Source: Hallella seregens ATCC 51272
GTDB lineage: Bacteria; Bacteroidota; Bacteroidia; Bacteroidales; Bacteroidaceae
Length of the DNA stretch: 64,000 bases
Assembly (NCBI RefSeq): GCF_000518545.1
Contig: NZ_KI912451.1
Coordinates: 126,923 to 190,922 of the forward strand
Direction of reading: 5' to 3'
Below the pieces are notes generated by a model. It made no database searches, had not been told where the DNA came from, and saw nothing but the letters and a program-made list of their open reading frames with translations. The position numbers and the translations under genes are program-made. Shown here piece after piece: positions 33,063-42,199 of the stretch; position 1 is the first letter of the stretch, and each line of letters begins with the position of its first letter.

Positions 33063-36000
33063 TTAGAATGTGAAGTGGAGCCCGCACATGAAGCTGCGTG
33101 CACTGGGGAAGGAGCAGAAGTTATAGCCCGGGGTGAACGTTCCGCCGGCATAGTCCACATTGTAGCCATGGTAGCCGGTGAAGGTGTAGAGGTTCTGGGC
33201 CGACACGTAGGCGCGCACGCCGGAGACGATGCCGCCGAACCACTTGTCCGGGAAGTTGTAGCCTAGTTCGATGTTGGCTATCTTCCAATAGGCGGCGTTC
33301 TGAATCTTGCGCGAGCTGAAGAGGTCGTTCCAGGCCAGTGTGGCGTTGTTGGTGGCATAGGTGCGCGGCACATTCGACAGATAGGTCTGCCCGTCCTCCG
33401 ACCAGCGGTTGGCATCCAGCACGGCCACGTCCTTGTTGCCCCAGCCGTAGCAGGAGTTCAGGCTGTTGTAGATGTCGTCTGATACATGATAGTTGAGTGC
33501 GCCGTAGGTGGCGATGCTCAGGTCGAAGTTCTTGTATTCGAGGTGTGCGTTGAGGCCGAAGTTCACCTTGGGCAGACCGCTGCCCAGCACCACCTGGTCG
33601 TGTTCGTCTATTTTTCCGTCGGGTGTGCCGTCGGGGCCGCTCACGTCCTTGTAGAGGCAGTCGCCCACGTTGGCCCCTTGCTGGGTGGCGTGGTTGGCCA
33701 GGTCGTCTTTCGTGCGGGCGATGCCCTCATACACCCAGCCGTAGAACTGGCCGATCTCCTGCCCCACATAGGTGGCATAAGAGCCGGTGATGTAAGACTC
33801 TGTACCGAAGCCGAGCGACACCACTTTGTTCTTCAACGTGCTCAGATTGGCGCTCAATTCATACTTCAGCGCATGGTCGCGGTTGCGGTAGGTGGCCGAG
33901 AACTCGAAGCCACTGTTCTCCATGGTGGCGGCGTTCATGATGACCGTGGTGTTGGAAACACCGGCCTGCTCGGGCACAGGCACACCGTAGAGCAGGTCTT
34001 CCGAGCGGTTCTTGTACCACTCGGCAGTGAACTCCAGCCGGTTGTTGAACATGGCCAGGTCGAGGCCCACGTTGGTGGTCTTGCGCTTTTCCCACTTGAT
34101 ATTGTCGTTGACAAACGTCGACACGGCCGAGCCGGTGACGGGCGTGTTGCCGAAGCTGTAGGTCATATTGTTGCGCACCATGGTGGCTTGGTACTGGTAT
34201 TCGCCGATGTTCTCGTTGCCCAGCACGCCATAACTGGCCCTCAACTTGAACATATTCACCACGTCGTGGCTGATGGGGAAGAACTTTTCCTTGTCGAAAC
34301 GCCAGCCCAACGACACCGAGGGGAACGTGTCCCAACGCTTTTTCTTGGACAGGCGGGAGCTGCCGTCGCGGCGGATGATGGCCGAGAAGAGATACTTCTC
34401 GTCGTAGTTGTAGTTGAGACGACCGATAAAAGAGGTCAGCGTGTGCACGTATTCGTAGGACTCGGCGTCGCGCTTGGCACTGTGTTGCACCTGCAGGAAG
34501 TAGGGCTCGTACAGGTTGATGCCCCAGCCGGTAAGCAGGTCTGTGTGCTCTTCCTCATAGGTTTGGCCCAGCACGAAGTTGATATTGTGCTTGCCAATAT
34601 GGCCGTCATAGGTCAGCGTGTTCTCAATGAGGGCGTCGGTATAGTCGCGGCTCGCTTTGGTAAGGCGCTCGTTGCTCTTGTCCAGATACACGCGGTTGCT
34701 CTGCGCCCAGGCCGAGATCCAGGTGCGATCCTTGGCGTGGGTCATGCTGTAAGACAGGTTGAGGCGGTAGGTCAGGCTGTGGTTCTTGCTGTCGAGCCCC
34801 GCCATTTTGAAGAGATCCACGTCTGCCGACCCCGTGCCCACGAAGCGGTCCACGCGCGTGTTGCGCTGCAACAGGTTGTTCACCAGCAGTGGATTGGAGG
34901 CCGAGATGTCGCCGTGGATGTTGTCGTAGTACACGCCGTAGCCGTAAGCGTCGTAGTTATAGCCGCTGGCCAGGCCCACGCGGTCGTCGAGCACCCACGT
35001 GGAGTTGTCATAGGCACGGATGGTGGGCTGCATGAGGAGCGTGCCGCGCAGCACGTTGGTCACGTCGCCGTAGAGGCCTTGCACGTATTCCGACGCGTTG
35101 GAGAGGCCCATGCCGTCCTGCGAGGAGTGGGAGTAGACCAGCGAGGTGCGGAACTTCACGAACTTCGTTTCCATCGTGTTGTTCACGCGTGCAGTATAGC
35201 GTTCGTAGTTGGGCCCGGCCCCTTCGAGGGTGCCTTTCTGCTTGAAGTAGTCGAGGGCAACGTTGAATGTGTTGTGGGCTCCGCCGCCGCTCAGGTTTAC
35301 GTTGTGGTTCTGTCGCACGCCCGTCTTGAACACTTCGTCGAACCAATCGGTGTTGGTGTTGTCCATGAAGCGGTATCGCTGGGTCGCGGCGTCAAGGCTG
35401 TAGCCGCCGGGCAGCGGCGTGTTGGAGTTGGCCGTGGCCTGTCCGATGTACTGGCTGTACTGGTTGGCGTCCATCACGTCGTAGACTCCACGCGAGATGT
35501 TGTCCACGCCGAAATAGCCCGAATAGTCCACCTTGAGCGGCTGGTCTTTCCGTCCGTTCTTGGTGGTGATGATGATAACGCCGTTGCCTGCGCGCGAACC
35601 GTAGATGGCACCGGCGGCTGCATCTTTCAGAATCTGGATGGTAGCGATGTCGTTGGGCGAGAAGTCGCGGATGGTGGTACCCATCGGCACGCCGTCGACG
35701 ACGTAGAGCGGGGCCGTGTCGCGGAACGAGGCGATGCCGCGAATGCGCACTGTCGGGTCGGCGCCCGGCTGGCCGTCAGTGGTGATCTGCACGCCCGGCA
35801 CCCTGCCTTCGAGCATGGTAGAGATGTTGGAGTTGGAGGCCTTCTTCATCTCTTCGGCGTTGACAATCGAGACGGAGCCGGTGAGATCGGCCTTTTTCTG
35901 CGTTCCGTAGCCTACCACTACGACCTGGTCGAGCACGTTGTTGTCCGCCGAGAGCTCGATCTGTTCGATGATGGCACGGCCGCGTACAGCTACTTCCGCA

Positions 36001-36269
36001 TCCTTGTAGCCCACGTAGCTCACTACGAGCGTGCCGTTGGCCGGGGCGTCGAGCTGGAACTTTCCGTCCAGGTCGGTCACGGTTCCGTCCTTGGTGCCCT
36101 TTACTTTGATGGTGGCTCCCACGAGCGGTTCGCCCTGGTCGTCCACAACCTGGCCGCTCACTTTGATGGTCGGGGCCTGTGCCACAGAGGCCATTGCGGG
36201 CGTGGCAAAGGCTGCAAAGCCGCCCATGGCGCTCATGCAGAGCATGATTGAGAATAGTTGTTTCCTCAT
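33063..36269 (-). CDS. SusC-family TonB-dependent outer-membrane transporter
   Basis: A 1068-residue outer-membrane channel for oligosaccharide uptake. A signal peptide (about 1-27) is followed by a carboxypeptidase-regulatory-like domain (KVSGQVVDDQGEPLVGATIKV, ~36-115), a plug domain with the LDQVVVVGYGTQKKADLTGSV box and the SusC signature VRIRGIASF...PLYVVDGVP, and a long beta-barrel ending GLHFTF. It heads the three-gene PUL transcript. Two direct repeats upstream of its promoter are the likely regulator site. Confidence 0.95.
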   Translation of the reverse strand: MRKQLFSIMLCMSAMGGFAAFATPAMASVAQAPTIKVSGQVVDDQGEPLVGATIKVKGTKDGTVTDLDGKFQLDAPANGTLVVSYVGYKDAEVAVRGRAIIEQIELSADNNVLDQVVVVGYGTQKKADLTGSVSIVNAEEMKKASNSNISTMLEGRVPGVQITTDGQPGADPTVRIRGIASFRDTAPLYVVDGVPMGTTIRDFSPNDIATIQILKDAAAGAIYGSRAGNGVIIITTKNGRKDQPLKVDYSGYFGVDNISRGVYDVMDANQYSQYIGQATANSNTPLPGGYSLDAATQRYRFMDNTNTDWFDEVFKTGVRQNHNVNLSGGGAHNTFNVALDYFKQKGTLEGAGPNYERYTARVNNTMETKFVKFRTSLVYSHSSQDGMGLSNASEYVQGLYGDVTNVLRGTLLMQPTIRAYDNSTWVLDDRVGLASGYNYDAYGYGVYYDNIHGDISASNPLLVNNLLQRNTRVDRFVGTGSADVDLFKMAGLDSKNHSLTYRLNLSYSMTHAKDRTWISAWAQSNRVYLDKSNERLTKASRDYTDALIENTLTYDGHIGKHNINFVLGQTYEEEHTDLLTGWGINLYEPYFLQVQHSAKRDAESYEYVHTLTSFIGRLNYNYDEKYLFSAIIRRDGSSRLSKKKRWDTFPSVSLGWRFDKEKFFPISHDVVNMFKLRASYGVLGNENIGEYQYQATMVRNNMTYSFGNTPVTGSAVSTFVNDNIKWEKRKTTNVGLDLAMFNNRLEFTAEWYKNRSEDLLYGVPVPEQAGVSNTTVIMNAATMENSGFEFSATYRNRDHALKYELSANLSTLKNKVVSLGFGTESYITGSYATYVGQEIGQFYGWVYEGIARTKDDLANHATQQGANVGDCLYKDVSGPDGTPDGKIDEHDQVVLGSGLPKVNFGLNAHLEYKNFDLSIATYGALNYHVSDDIYNSLNSCYGWGNKDVAVLDANRWSEDGQTYLSNVPRTYATNNATLAWNDLFSSRKIQNAAYWKIANIELGYNFPDKWFGGIVSGVRAYVSAQNLYTFTGYHGYNVDYAGGTFTPGYNFCSFPSARSFMCGLHFTF

Positions 36270-36369
36270 TTGATTTGTATTTAGGTTTAAATGTAAAGGC
36301 CTGACATGCGCGCCCGGCCGTGGCCGGGCTTGGGTGTAAGGCTTTTGGCGATAGCGGTATATCCGGTGC

Positions 36370-36428
36370 CAAAATTAGAAAAAGGTTGATGACGATGGGT
36401 GGACAAAGCGTTCCAATGGGTGGACAAA
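36370..36428 (-). promoter_or_regulatory. susC promoter with paired direct-repeat operator
   Basis: Minus-strand -7 box TAATTTTG (36377-36370), about 100 bp before the SusC ATG, without a normal -33 box. Two identical 13-mers, ATGGGTGGACAAA on the plus strand (36395-36407 and 36416-36428), are spaced 21 bp apart and cover the -33 and upstream area. That is the position and phasing expected for a dimeric AraC-type activator. Binding by the neighbouring regulator is inferred. Confidence 0.65.
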
Positions 36429-36456
36429 ACGCAACGGGCCGCCGTGGGCCGCTGTT

Positions 36457-39450
36457 TTACTTTCCGGTGTAGAGGCTGGGCGACGTGCCGTATTGCCGGG
36501 TGAAACAGCGCGTGAAGTATTTGGGGTCGTTGAATCCCACCTTGAAAGCTATCTCAGAGATGTTGCGGTTGCCCACGTTTTCCAGCAGGATGCGGCGGGC
36601 AATGTCGAGCCGGTAGTTGCGGATGAACTGGCTGGTGGGCAGCCCCGTCTCGGCGTTGAGCCGTTTGCTCAGGGCGCTGCGCCCCATGCCCATCCGCTCG
36701 CAGAGCTCCTCCACGCCGAAGTCGGGGTCGCTGTAGTGGGCTTCTATGAGGGTCATCACGCGGTCCATGAAGCTCTTGCTGGCCCGGGCGATGGCCTGTT
36801 TGTCGGCCTCCTGGGTCTTGGCCACGCTCTCCACGTAGCGGTTCTGGTTGGCCAGGATGGTCTGTATGCGGGCTTGCAGGCTCTCGGGATTGTCGCTTTC
36901 TTTCATGGCGGCCTCGATGGGGCGGTAGAGTCTCTCGGCCTCGCGGCGACGCACAATGCGGAGCCGGCGGCGGTAGAGGGCGTAGGCCGCGGCCGATGCA
37001 ATGGTGATGAATGCGAGCAGGAACCACCAGGTCTTGTAGAAATAAGGGGCAACCCTCACGCGGATGCCGATGGTTTGCACGTGGCGGCTGCCGGGCGCGC
37101 CGCCGTAGGCCACCTGAAACACGTAGTCGCCGGGCGGCAGCGTGGAGTAGCGCACGCTGTGCTGGCCCGGCTGCAACCGCATCCAGGCGTCGTCGAAACC
37201 CTTCATTCGGCAGCTGTACACGTCCTCATGGCCGTAGCCATAATCGAGTGCAGAGAACTCGATGGTGAACGACTTGATGCCCTCGTGCAGGTACAGCGTG
37301 CGTGCGGTGACCATGTTTTCGTGCAGGTAGCCCGAGCCGGGCGTGACCTCTTCATTGTCTACCAGCAGCCGTGTGAAGCAGAGATGCGACTGGGTATAGG
37401 CCGGCCGGCTGAGGCCCATCAGGGCAGTGAGGCCGTCGCACGAGCCCAGATAGAGCACGCCTTGGGGCGAGAGCAGCACCGAGTTGAAGTAGAATTGGGT
37501 GGAGAGCAGACCGTCGGCCCGGGTGTAGTTGTCGAAGGTTTCGGTCTGCGGGTCGAAGTGGGCCAGGCCGTGCTCGGTGGTTATCCAGAGCCGGCCGCGG
37601 GCATCCTCGGCAATGCCTTTCACGGCGTTGCAGGGCAGTCCGTGGTCGGTGGTGTAGGCCTTGAACCGTTTTTGGCCATTCCATCGGGTACAGCGATACA
37701 GTCCGTAGCCGTTGCTGCCCAGCCAAAGGGTGCCGTCGCGCGTCTGGCAGAAAGCCTGAATCTTCTCCAGAATGCCGCTTTGCGGGTCGTCGAGCTTATA
37801 GGCAGACTGCCGGTAACGGGCGAAGCGACCGTTGCGCCGCGACCTGAGATCGATCTGCACCATGCCCTCCAGACAGCCCACGAGGAGCTGTTGGTCGCGG
37901 GTGACGAGGCTGCCGATGCAGCCCGTAATGCGTGGCCGGGCGGGCAGGGGCTGCGTGAGCCGACGCTCGGTGAAATCGTAGAAAAAGAGCCCCGTGTTGG
38001 TGCCCACCCACAGGCCGCGGTTCAGGGTGTCTACGGCCAGGGCTCCGATGAAATCGAGCGAACCGGCCGATTGTGGGCCTACGTTCAGTGGCTGGATGGC
38101 CCCGCCCTGTTGCAGGTCGGCCGTGCAGATGCCGCCGCCCCAGGTACCAATCCATAGTGTGCGCTCCCCGGCGTCGGCCGCGAGGGTGGACACGCTGTTG
38201 TGGGTGAGCGGGGAGTTGGCTGTGGTGTAGTGTACGAACGTGTTGCTCCCCGGTGCCTTGCGGTTGAGGCCACCCTCGACAGTGCCCACCCACAGCGTGC
38301 CGTCGCGCTGCACGTACATGGCGTTGACGCAGTTAGGCGAGAGCGAACCGGGCGTCTTGGGCTGGTGGGTGTAGTTCACGAGGCTGAGCAGACGGGGCGT
38401 GAGCTTGTTCACGCCGCCCGATTCGGTGCCCACCCATATCTGGCCGTTGGCGGCCAACAGGCAGTTGATGAAGTTGCTGGAGAGCTGCAGCTCGGGCGAG
38501 GTGGTGTTCCAGTGGCCCGTGGTGCGCGTCAGGGGGTGGTAGACGTCCAGTCCTTGCAGCGTGCCGATGAGCAGACGGCCGTCGGAGGTGGGGCAGAGGG
38601 CGGTGACATAGTTCTGCGACAGGCTCACCGGCCCCCTGCCTTGCACGATGTGTGTCTTGTCTGCGTCGTCGATATAGATGCCGTCATTGGTGCCCAGCCA
38701 CACGTGGCCCTGGTATCGGGTCATGGCCATGATGTAGGCTTGGCCCAATGGAGCGAATGCGGCGCGCAGGTCTTTGCGATGGAATCGGCCGTTTTTCACG
38801 GTGAGTAGCTCTATCCGGCTGTCGTGCCCCAACCACACGGAGCCGTCGCCCCGGATGTCGCAAATGGCCACGTCGGGGGCGGCCACGCGGCAGGGCATAG
38901 CGGCCATCCCCACCACGGTGCCCCGACTGTCGAACGCGATGCGGTGTATATGGCTCTGTGTGACCATCCAGATGTTGCCCTGCGTGTCGCGGTACACCCG
39001 CAGCCCGCGCTGTTTCAGGGCCCGTGCCAGCTGCGATTCGAGGGCTGTCGTGGCGCACGGCGGTATCGTCTCCTTGAGGGTGTTGAGGCCGAGTATGCCC
39101 GTGTAGTCGTCGAAAGCCACCCAGAGCCGATGGAATCGGTCTTCGGCCACGTTCTTGCACGAGTGGCTGCGCATGAGCCGGCCTCGGGAATCGGAGCCGA
39201 AGTATTCGTAGCCGTAGCCGTCGTAGCGCACGAGGCCGCCGCCCCGTGTGCATATCCAGATGAAGCCGTAACTGTCTTGATGGATGTCGTCCACGAAGTT
39301 GTTGGGCAGGCCGTGGCCCATGTCGAGCAGGTCCACGTTGTAGCGTTCGTGGGTCCGGCCCGCGCTTGTGCGGCCGGCAACCGGCGTTGCCAGCACCAGC
39401 ATCAGCAGCCAGCTTATCATGCCCAAGGACTTCATGGCAGGTCGAGACAT
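36457..39450 (-). CDS. Membrane-tethered propeller/AraC regulator of the PUL (no kinase)
   Basis: A 997-residue protein starting at 39450, just inside a good promoter. After a signal-like segment, residues ~35-690 carry Reg_prop beta-propeller repeats (LPNNFVDDIHQDSYGFIWICTRGG, TLWVGTVEGGLNR). A Y_Y_Y domain follows (YSTLPPGDYVFQVAYGG), then one membrane helix near 807-826. Next come a ~70-residue charged linker and an AraC-type HTH (about 895-997: ISEIAFKVGFNDPKYFTRCF). The histidine kinase, ATPase and receiver modules of hybrid two-component systems are absent. It should sense a glycan in the periplasm and act on the adjacent susC promoter. Confidence 0.85.
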   Translation of the reverse strand: MSRPAMKSLGMISWLLMLVLATPVAGRTSAGRTHERYNVDLLDMGHGLPNNFVDDIHQDSYGFIWICTRGGGLVRYDGYGYEYFGSDSRGRLMRSHSCKNVAEDRFHRLWVAFDDYTGILGLNTLKETIPPCATTALESQLARALKQRGLRVYRDTQGNIWMVTQSHIHRIAFDSRGTVVGMAAMPCRVAAPDVAICDIRGDGSVWLGHDSRIELLTVKNGRFHRKDLRAAFAPLGQAYIMAMTRYQGHVWLGTNDGIYIDDADKTHIVQGRGPVSLSQNYVTALCPTSDGRLLIGTLQGLDVYHPLTRTTGHWNTTSPELQLSSNFINCLLAANGQIWVGTESGGVNKLTPRLLSLVNYTHQPKTPGSLSPNCVNAMYVQRDGTLWVGTVEGGLNRKAPGSNTFVHYTTANSPLTHNSVSTLAADAGERTLWIGTWGGGICTADLQQGGAIQPLNVGPQSAGSLDFIGALAVDTLNRGLWVGTNTGLFFYDFTERRLTQPLPARPRITGCIGSLVTRDQQLLVGCLEGMVQIDLRSRRNGRFARYRQSAYKLDDPQSGILEKIQAFCQTRDGTLWLGSNGYGLYRCTRWNGQKRFKAYTTDHGLPCNAVKGIAEDARGRLWITTEHGLAHFDPQTETFDNYTRADGLLSTQFYFNSVLLSPQGVLYLGSCDGLTALMGLSRPAYTQSHLCFTRLLVDNEEVTPGSGYLHENMVTARTLYLHEGIKSFTIEFSALDYGYGHEDVYSCRMKGFDDAWMRLQPGQHSVRYSTLPPGDYVFQVAYGGAPGSRHVQTIGIRVRVAPYFYKTWWFLLAFITIASAAAYALYRRRLRIVRRREAERLYRPIEAAMKESDNPESLQARIQTILANQNRYVESVAKTQEADKQAIARASKSFMDRVMTLIEAHYSDPDFGVEELCERMGMGRSALSKRLNAETGLPTSQFIRNYRLDIARRILLENVGNRNISEIAFKVGFNDPKYFTRCFTRQYGTSPSLYTGK

Positions 39451-39469
39451 TATGAATTGCAATTCCGTA

Positions 39470-39501
39470 CAAAAATAATAAAAAAGCCCCGACCCGCCAA
39501 A
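39470..39501 (-). promoter_or_regulatory. Promoter of the PUL regulator gene
   Basis: Minus-strand TTTG (39501-39498), 20 bp, TATTTTTG (39477-39470). The leader is about 13 nt and supports the start at 39450 over the longer open frame. Confidence 0.65.
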
Positions 39502-39633
39502 TCTTTTGCGGTTTACCATTGGCCGTCTCTGCCCTGCCTGTGGCCGCAGGTGCCGCCGCCCGCCTGTGGCGGCATGTGGGTGGTGCCCCTCGGCGGCGTT
39601 TCCTTGTTTGCCGGCCCGCGTTTGCGCCGTAAC

Positions 39634-39670
39634 CGCGTTGCGTTTACGGTGTTTTCGCCGCGCGATTACG
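39634..39670 (+). repeat. Partial satellite-like repeat in a GC-rich gap
   Basis: The stretch containing GCGTTTACGGTGTTTTCG resembles part of the 42-bp satellite at 2868 and 19601. The gap 39502-39745 also holds short GC-rich inverted repeats (for example GCCTGTGGCCGCAGG). I see no gene in it. Confidence 0.4.
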
Positions 39671-39745
39671 CCGTTTTCGCATTGCGATGACGGCGCGGCC
39701 GCACTGCGATTGGGGCGTGTGCACCTGGGCCCGGGCAGCCGTTGG

Positions 39746-40762
39746 CTATCCCACGATGCGCTTGCGGCCAAACATCAAGGGGGAAATGTGCAGGAAATCC
39801 AGTAGCCGGCAGAGGCCGAGCGAGCCGACAATGCAGACCGACAATGACGTGCAAAGAAAGAGCAGGCGCGTCGGGTCGAAAGCCAAATACGGTACGAGCG
39901 CCTTGCAACATATCGTAAAGATGGGGGAGAACAGGTACAATGCCAGGGAGTTGCGGCCCAAGAACAGGAGCGGCCGCCGCAATGCCGCAGGGACATGGGA
40001 GTAGACAGACAGCGAGGCGGAGAACACAAGGTAAACGATCAGCACGCCTCAGACAGTGGCTCTGTCGAATGCGGCGGGATGGAAAAACAGAACGGCCAAG
40101 GCAAAAAAAGACCACCACGACCTGCGAAAGACTTCCAAAAGGGAATGCGGACTCTGCCGAATCGCGACCCCTGCCAGGAAATACATGGCACAAGCCAGCG
40201 AAACAAGTCCAAGCTGCGCCAGGGCGGCGTAGGCCAGTCCCAGGATGATGAGCTGCGACGTGGCCGAGGCTTTTACCCATCTGAACACCGCGAAGCAGCA
40301 CCCGCCACAGACCATCAGGGTGTGCAGATACCAGTAAGGGCCTAAGGGCTTGACGAACAGGTGATGGAACAACACGCCCCACGTCAGGTCGTCCACGTGG
40401 TCTCTTGTCGGCAGCAGGGAGGCCATGAGGACGTATCCGGCCTCCATCGTGACGTAAGGCACGGCCAGCCACAGCAGTGTCCTGCCGTAGCTGCGCGCGC
40501 TTCGGTCTGTTTTCATGAGATAGCCGGATATAATCAGGAATCCGGGCATGTGGAAAGTGTAGACAAAATTCTTGAGATAGGGATAGCCATCGCCTATATA
40601 AACAAGGTGGAAGGCTATCATGAGGAGGATAAACAGGGCCTTGAGGAAATCCAATTCCTCGATTCTTTTCTTGGCTTCTCTCCTTGGGGTCGATGAAATG
40701 TTCATGTGGTGGATGGATGTTTGCTTGGGGTTGGTGCCCATTTCAGGCTGTAAATTTACCAT
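39746..40762 (-). pseudogene. Acyltransferase-3 family membrane protein split by an in-frame TGA
   Basis: Residues 1-237 (from 40762) match an acyltransferase-3 / O-acetyltransferase: RIEELDFLKALFILLMIAFH, then YWYLHTLMVCGG and many membrane helices. The frame meets TGA at 40049-40051 and continues, without a shift, through 99 further residues (VYLVFSASLSVYS, RRPLLFLGRNSLALYLFSPIF), the usual last third of the family. The whole would be about 338 residues, a normal length. A single nonsense change, or a sequencing error, explains it. The family transfers acyl groups to surface glycans or to small molecules. Confidence 0.75.
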
Positions 40763-41795
40763 TTTTATTTGAATCCTCCATGCGAACAGGCAAAAACCGT
40801 GAAACGGGTAAGTTTTCCGGCAATCTGGGCATGCTCGTTATCATCCGTTTTTCATATCTTTGCAACGGTAAAAACAAATCTCGTTTATCAATCTTTCGTC
40901 CGTCCGCACAGTTCCATACAAGCGGCATACAAAGTGTATGCCCCCTGCTATTTTTGCCCAATCCATCGGCTTTTTCAGCTCTCCGGCCTTGCGGTTGCAG
41001 ACTCGCGCGGTATTCCGAGGGCGAAATGCCCAGGTGCTTAGTGCAATAGCGGCTGAAATAGGACAGGGAACTGAAGTTCATGGCATCGGCAATCTGCGTC
41101 AGCGAGAGGCGGCTGTCGTTGAGGTAGTCCTTGAGAATAGGGACGGTGTAGCGGTCGATGAACGAGAAAACGTTGGTGCCCGTCGTGCGTTTCACGACTT
41201 TGGAAAGGTATTTGGGCGACACGTTCAGCTCCCGGGCATAGTATTCCACGGTGCGCTCCGTGCGGCATCGACCGGCCGCAAGCAGGCTGATGAGTTCCTT
41301 AACTACGTGGCTTCTGCGGTCGGTGCTGTGCAGGGCCTGGTTTCTGCGGGCATGGATGGCGAACAGGTCGTACATCATCAGGCGGCAGATGCTGCCGATC
41401 ATCTCCTGAAAAAAGAGGTGGGAGCCGGCCTCTTTCATGCGGTCGGAGAGCAGACGGATGTCGGCCAGAAACAGTTGGGCCTCGTGGGTTGTGGCATGGA
41501 CGACGGGGTCGGCGTAGAGGCTGATGCCCCCGCCGATGGCAAAACTGTTGGAGGGCAGCTGGTTGTTGAGGAATTTGTAGGGGGCGGCAAAGTACTCTAC
41601 TTTCAGATTTGGACTGGCGCCCAGGTTCTTCAGTTGGTCGGGCAGGGTCAGAATCAGGATGTCGCCGGCACAAAAGTGAAAGCATTTGTCGTTGAACACG
41701 AAGCTGTCTTCGCTCTCCAGACAGAGCAAATGGGCGCAGGAGCCGTGCAGCCGTGCATGGTTGATGCTTTGAAAATCAGTGGAATAAACCAGTCT
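40743..41795 (-). pseudogene. AraC-family regulator lacking its start
   Basis: A cupin-like N-terminal part and a C-terminal AraC HTH (LSLTQIADAMNFSSLSYFSRYCTKHLGISPSEYRASL). Protein-like sequence continues upstream of the first usable start (TTG at 41729) through FQSINHARLHGSCAH to a stop at 41798-41796, without an ATG. The first ~15 family residues and the promoter therefore seem lost. The frame also runs ~85 residues past the normal end, into the next gene's start. It would have controlled the oxidoreductase genes whose remnants follow. It may still be made from the TTG. Confidence 0.55.
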
Positions 41796-41966
41796 TCATT
41801 CCCAAATCCGTTCGCAAGGAGCGCATGGAGGAGAACTTCTCCCTTCTTTGACTTCTCGCTGACGGAGGCCGAGTTAAGGGAAATCAAGGCTCTCGACTTG
41901 AAGAAGAGCCAGTGGTTCGAACACCATGACCCAGAGACGGTGAAGATGTTCATGGGTTGGAAATAG
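41786..41966 (+). pseudogene. C-terminal remnant of an aldo/keto reductase
   Basis: In one frame PVFIPKSVRKERMEENFS reads like the conserved NADPH-binding region near the end of aldo/keto reductases. After a one-base-class shift near 41842-41847 another frame gives FDFSLTEAELREIKALDL, then HHDPETVKMFMGWK and a stop at 41964-41966, the usual family C-terminus. More than 200 residues before it are missing. It abuts the truncated AraC gene head to head, so one deletion could have removed both 5' ends. Confidence 0.7.
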
Positions 41967-42008
41967 ATCTAATACAGTGTCTCAAGGCTACACATGAAAT
42001 AGAAGGAT

Positions 42009-42199
42009 ATGAAAGCAATCAAGTATCTCACAGTACTGCTGGCCGGATTGATGATGTCTACCTCGTGCATCGCATAGAAAAAAGGTGAAACAGGGAAAGA
42101 ACAAACAACGGTTTTGCCATTTATGGCCACGAGACACGAAAGGATATGAGCAAGGTCGACAAATGGCTGAGGGGCTTGGGATATTCTGTTGACAAATGA
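42009..42199 (+). pseudogene. Flavodoxin-like lipoprotein reduced to its two ends
   Basis: MKAIKYLTVLLAGLMMSTSC (start 42009) is a lipoprotein signal and ends in TAG at 42075. In another frame from 42119, YGHETRKDMSKVDKWLRGLG resembles the last helix of flavodoxins. It ends in TGA at 42197-42199, overlapping the ATG of the next gene as ATGA. The FMN-binding body is gone. The stop/start overlap supports that this was a real upstream gene in the operon. Confidence 0.6.

Noticed and set aside
33486..36251. 921-residue open frame opposite the SusC gene
   Set aside because: SusC coding evidence is overwhelming on the other strand and the frame has no family motifs.
38684..39472. 262-residue minus-strand frame overlapping the PUL regulator start
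   Set aside because: It is a shifted frame of the propeller domain with Arg/His-rich composition and no motifs.
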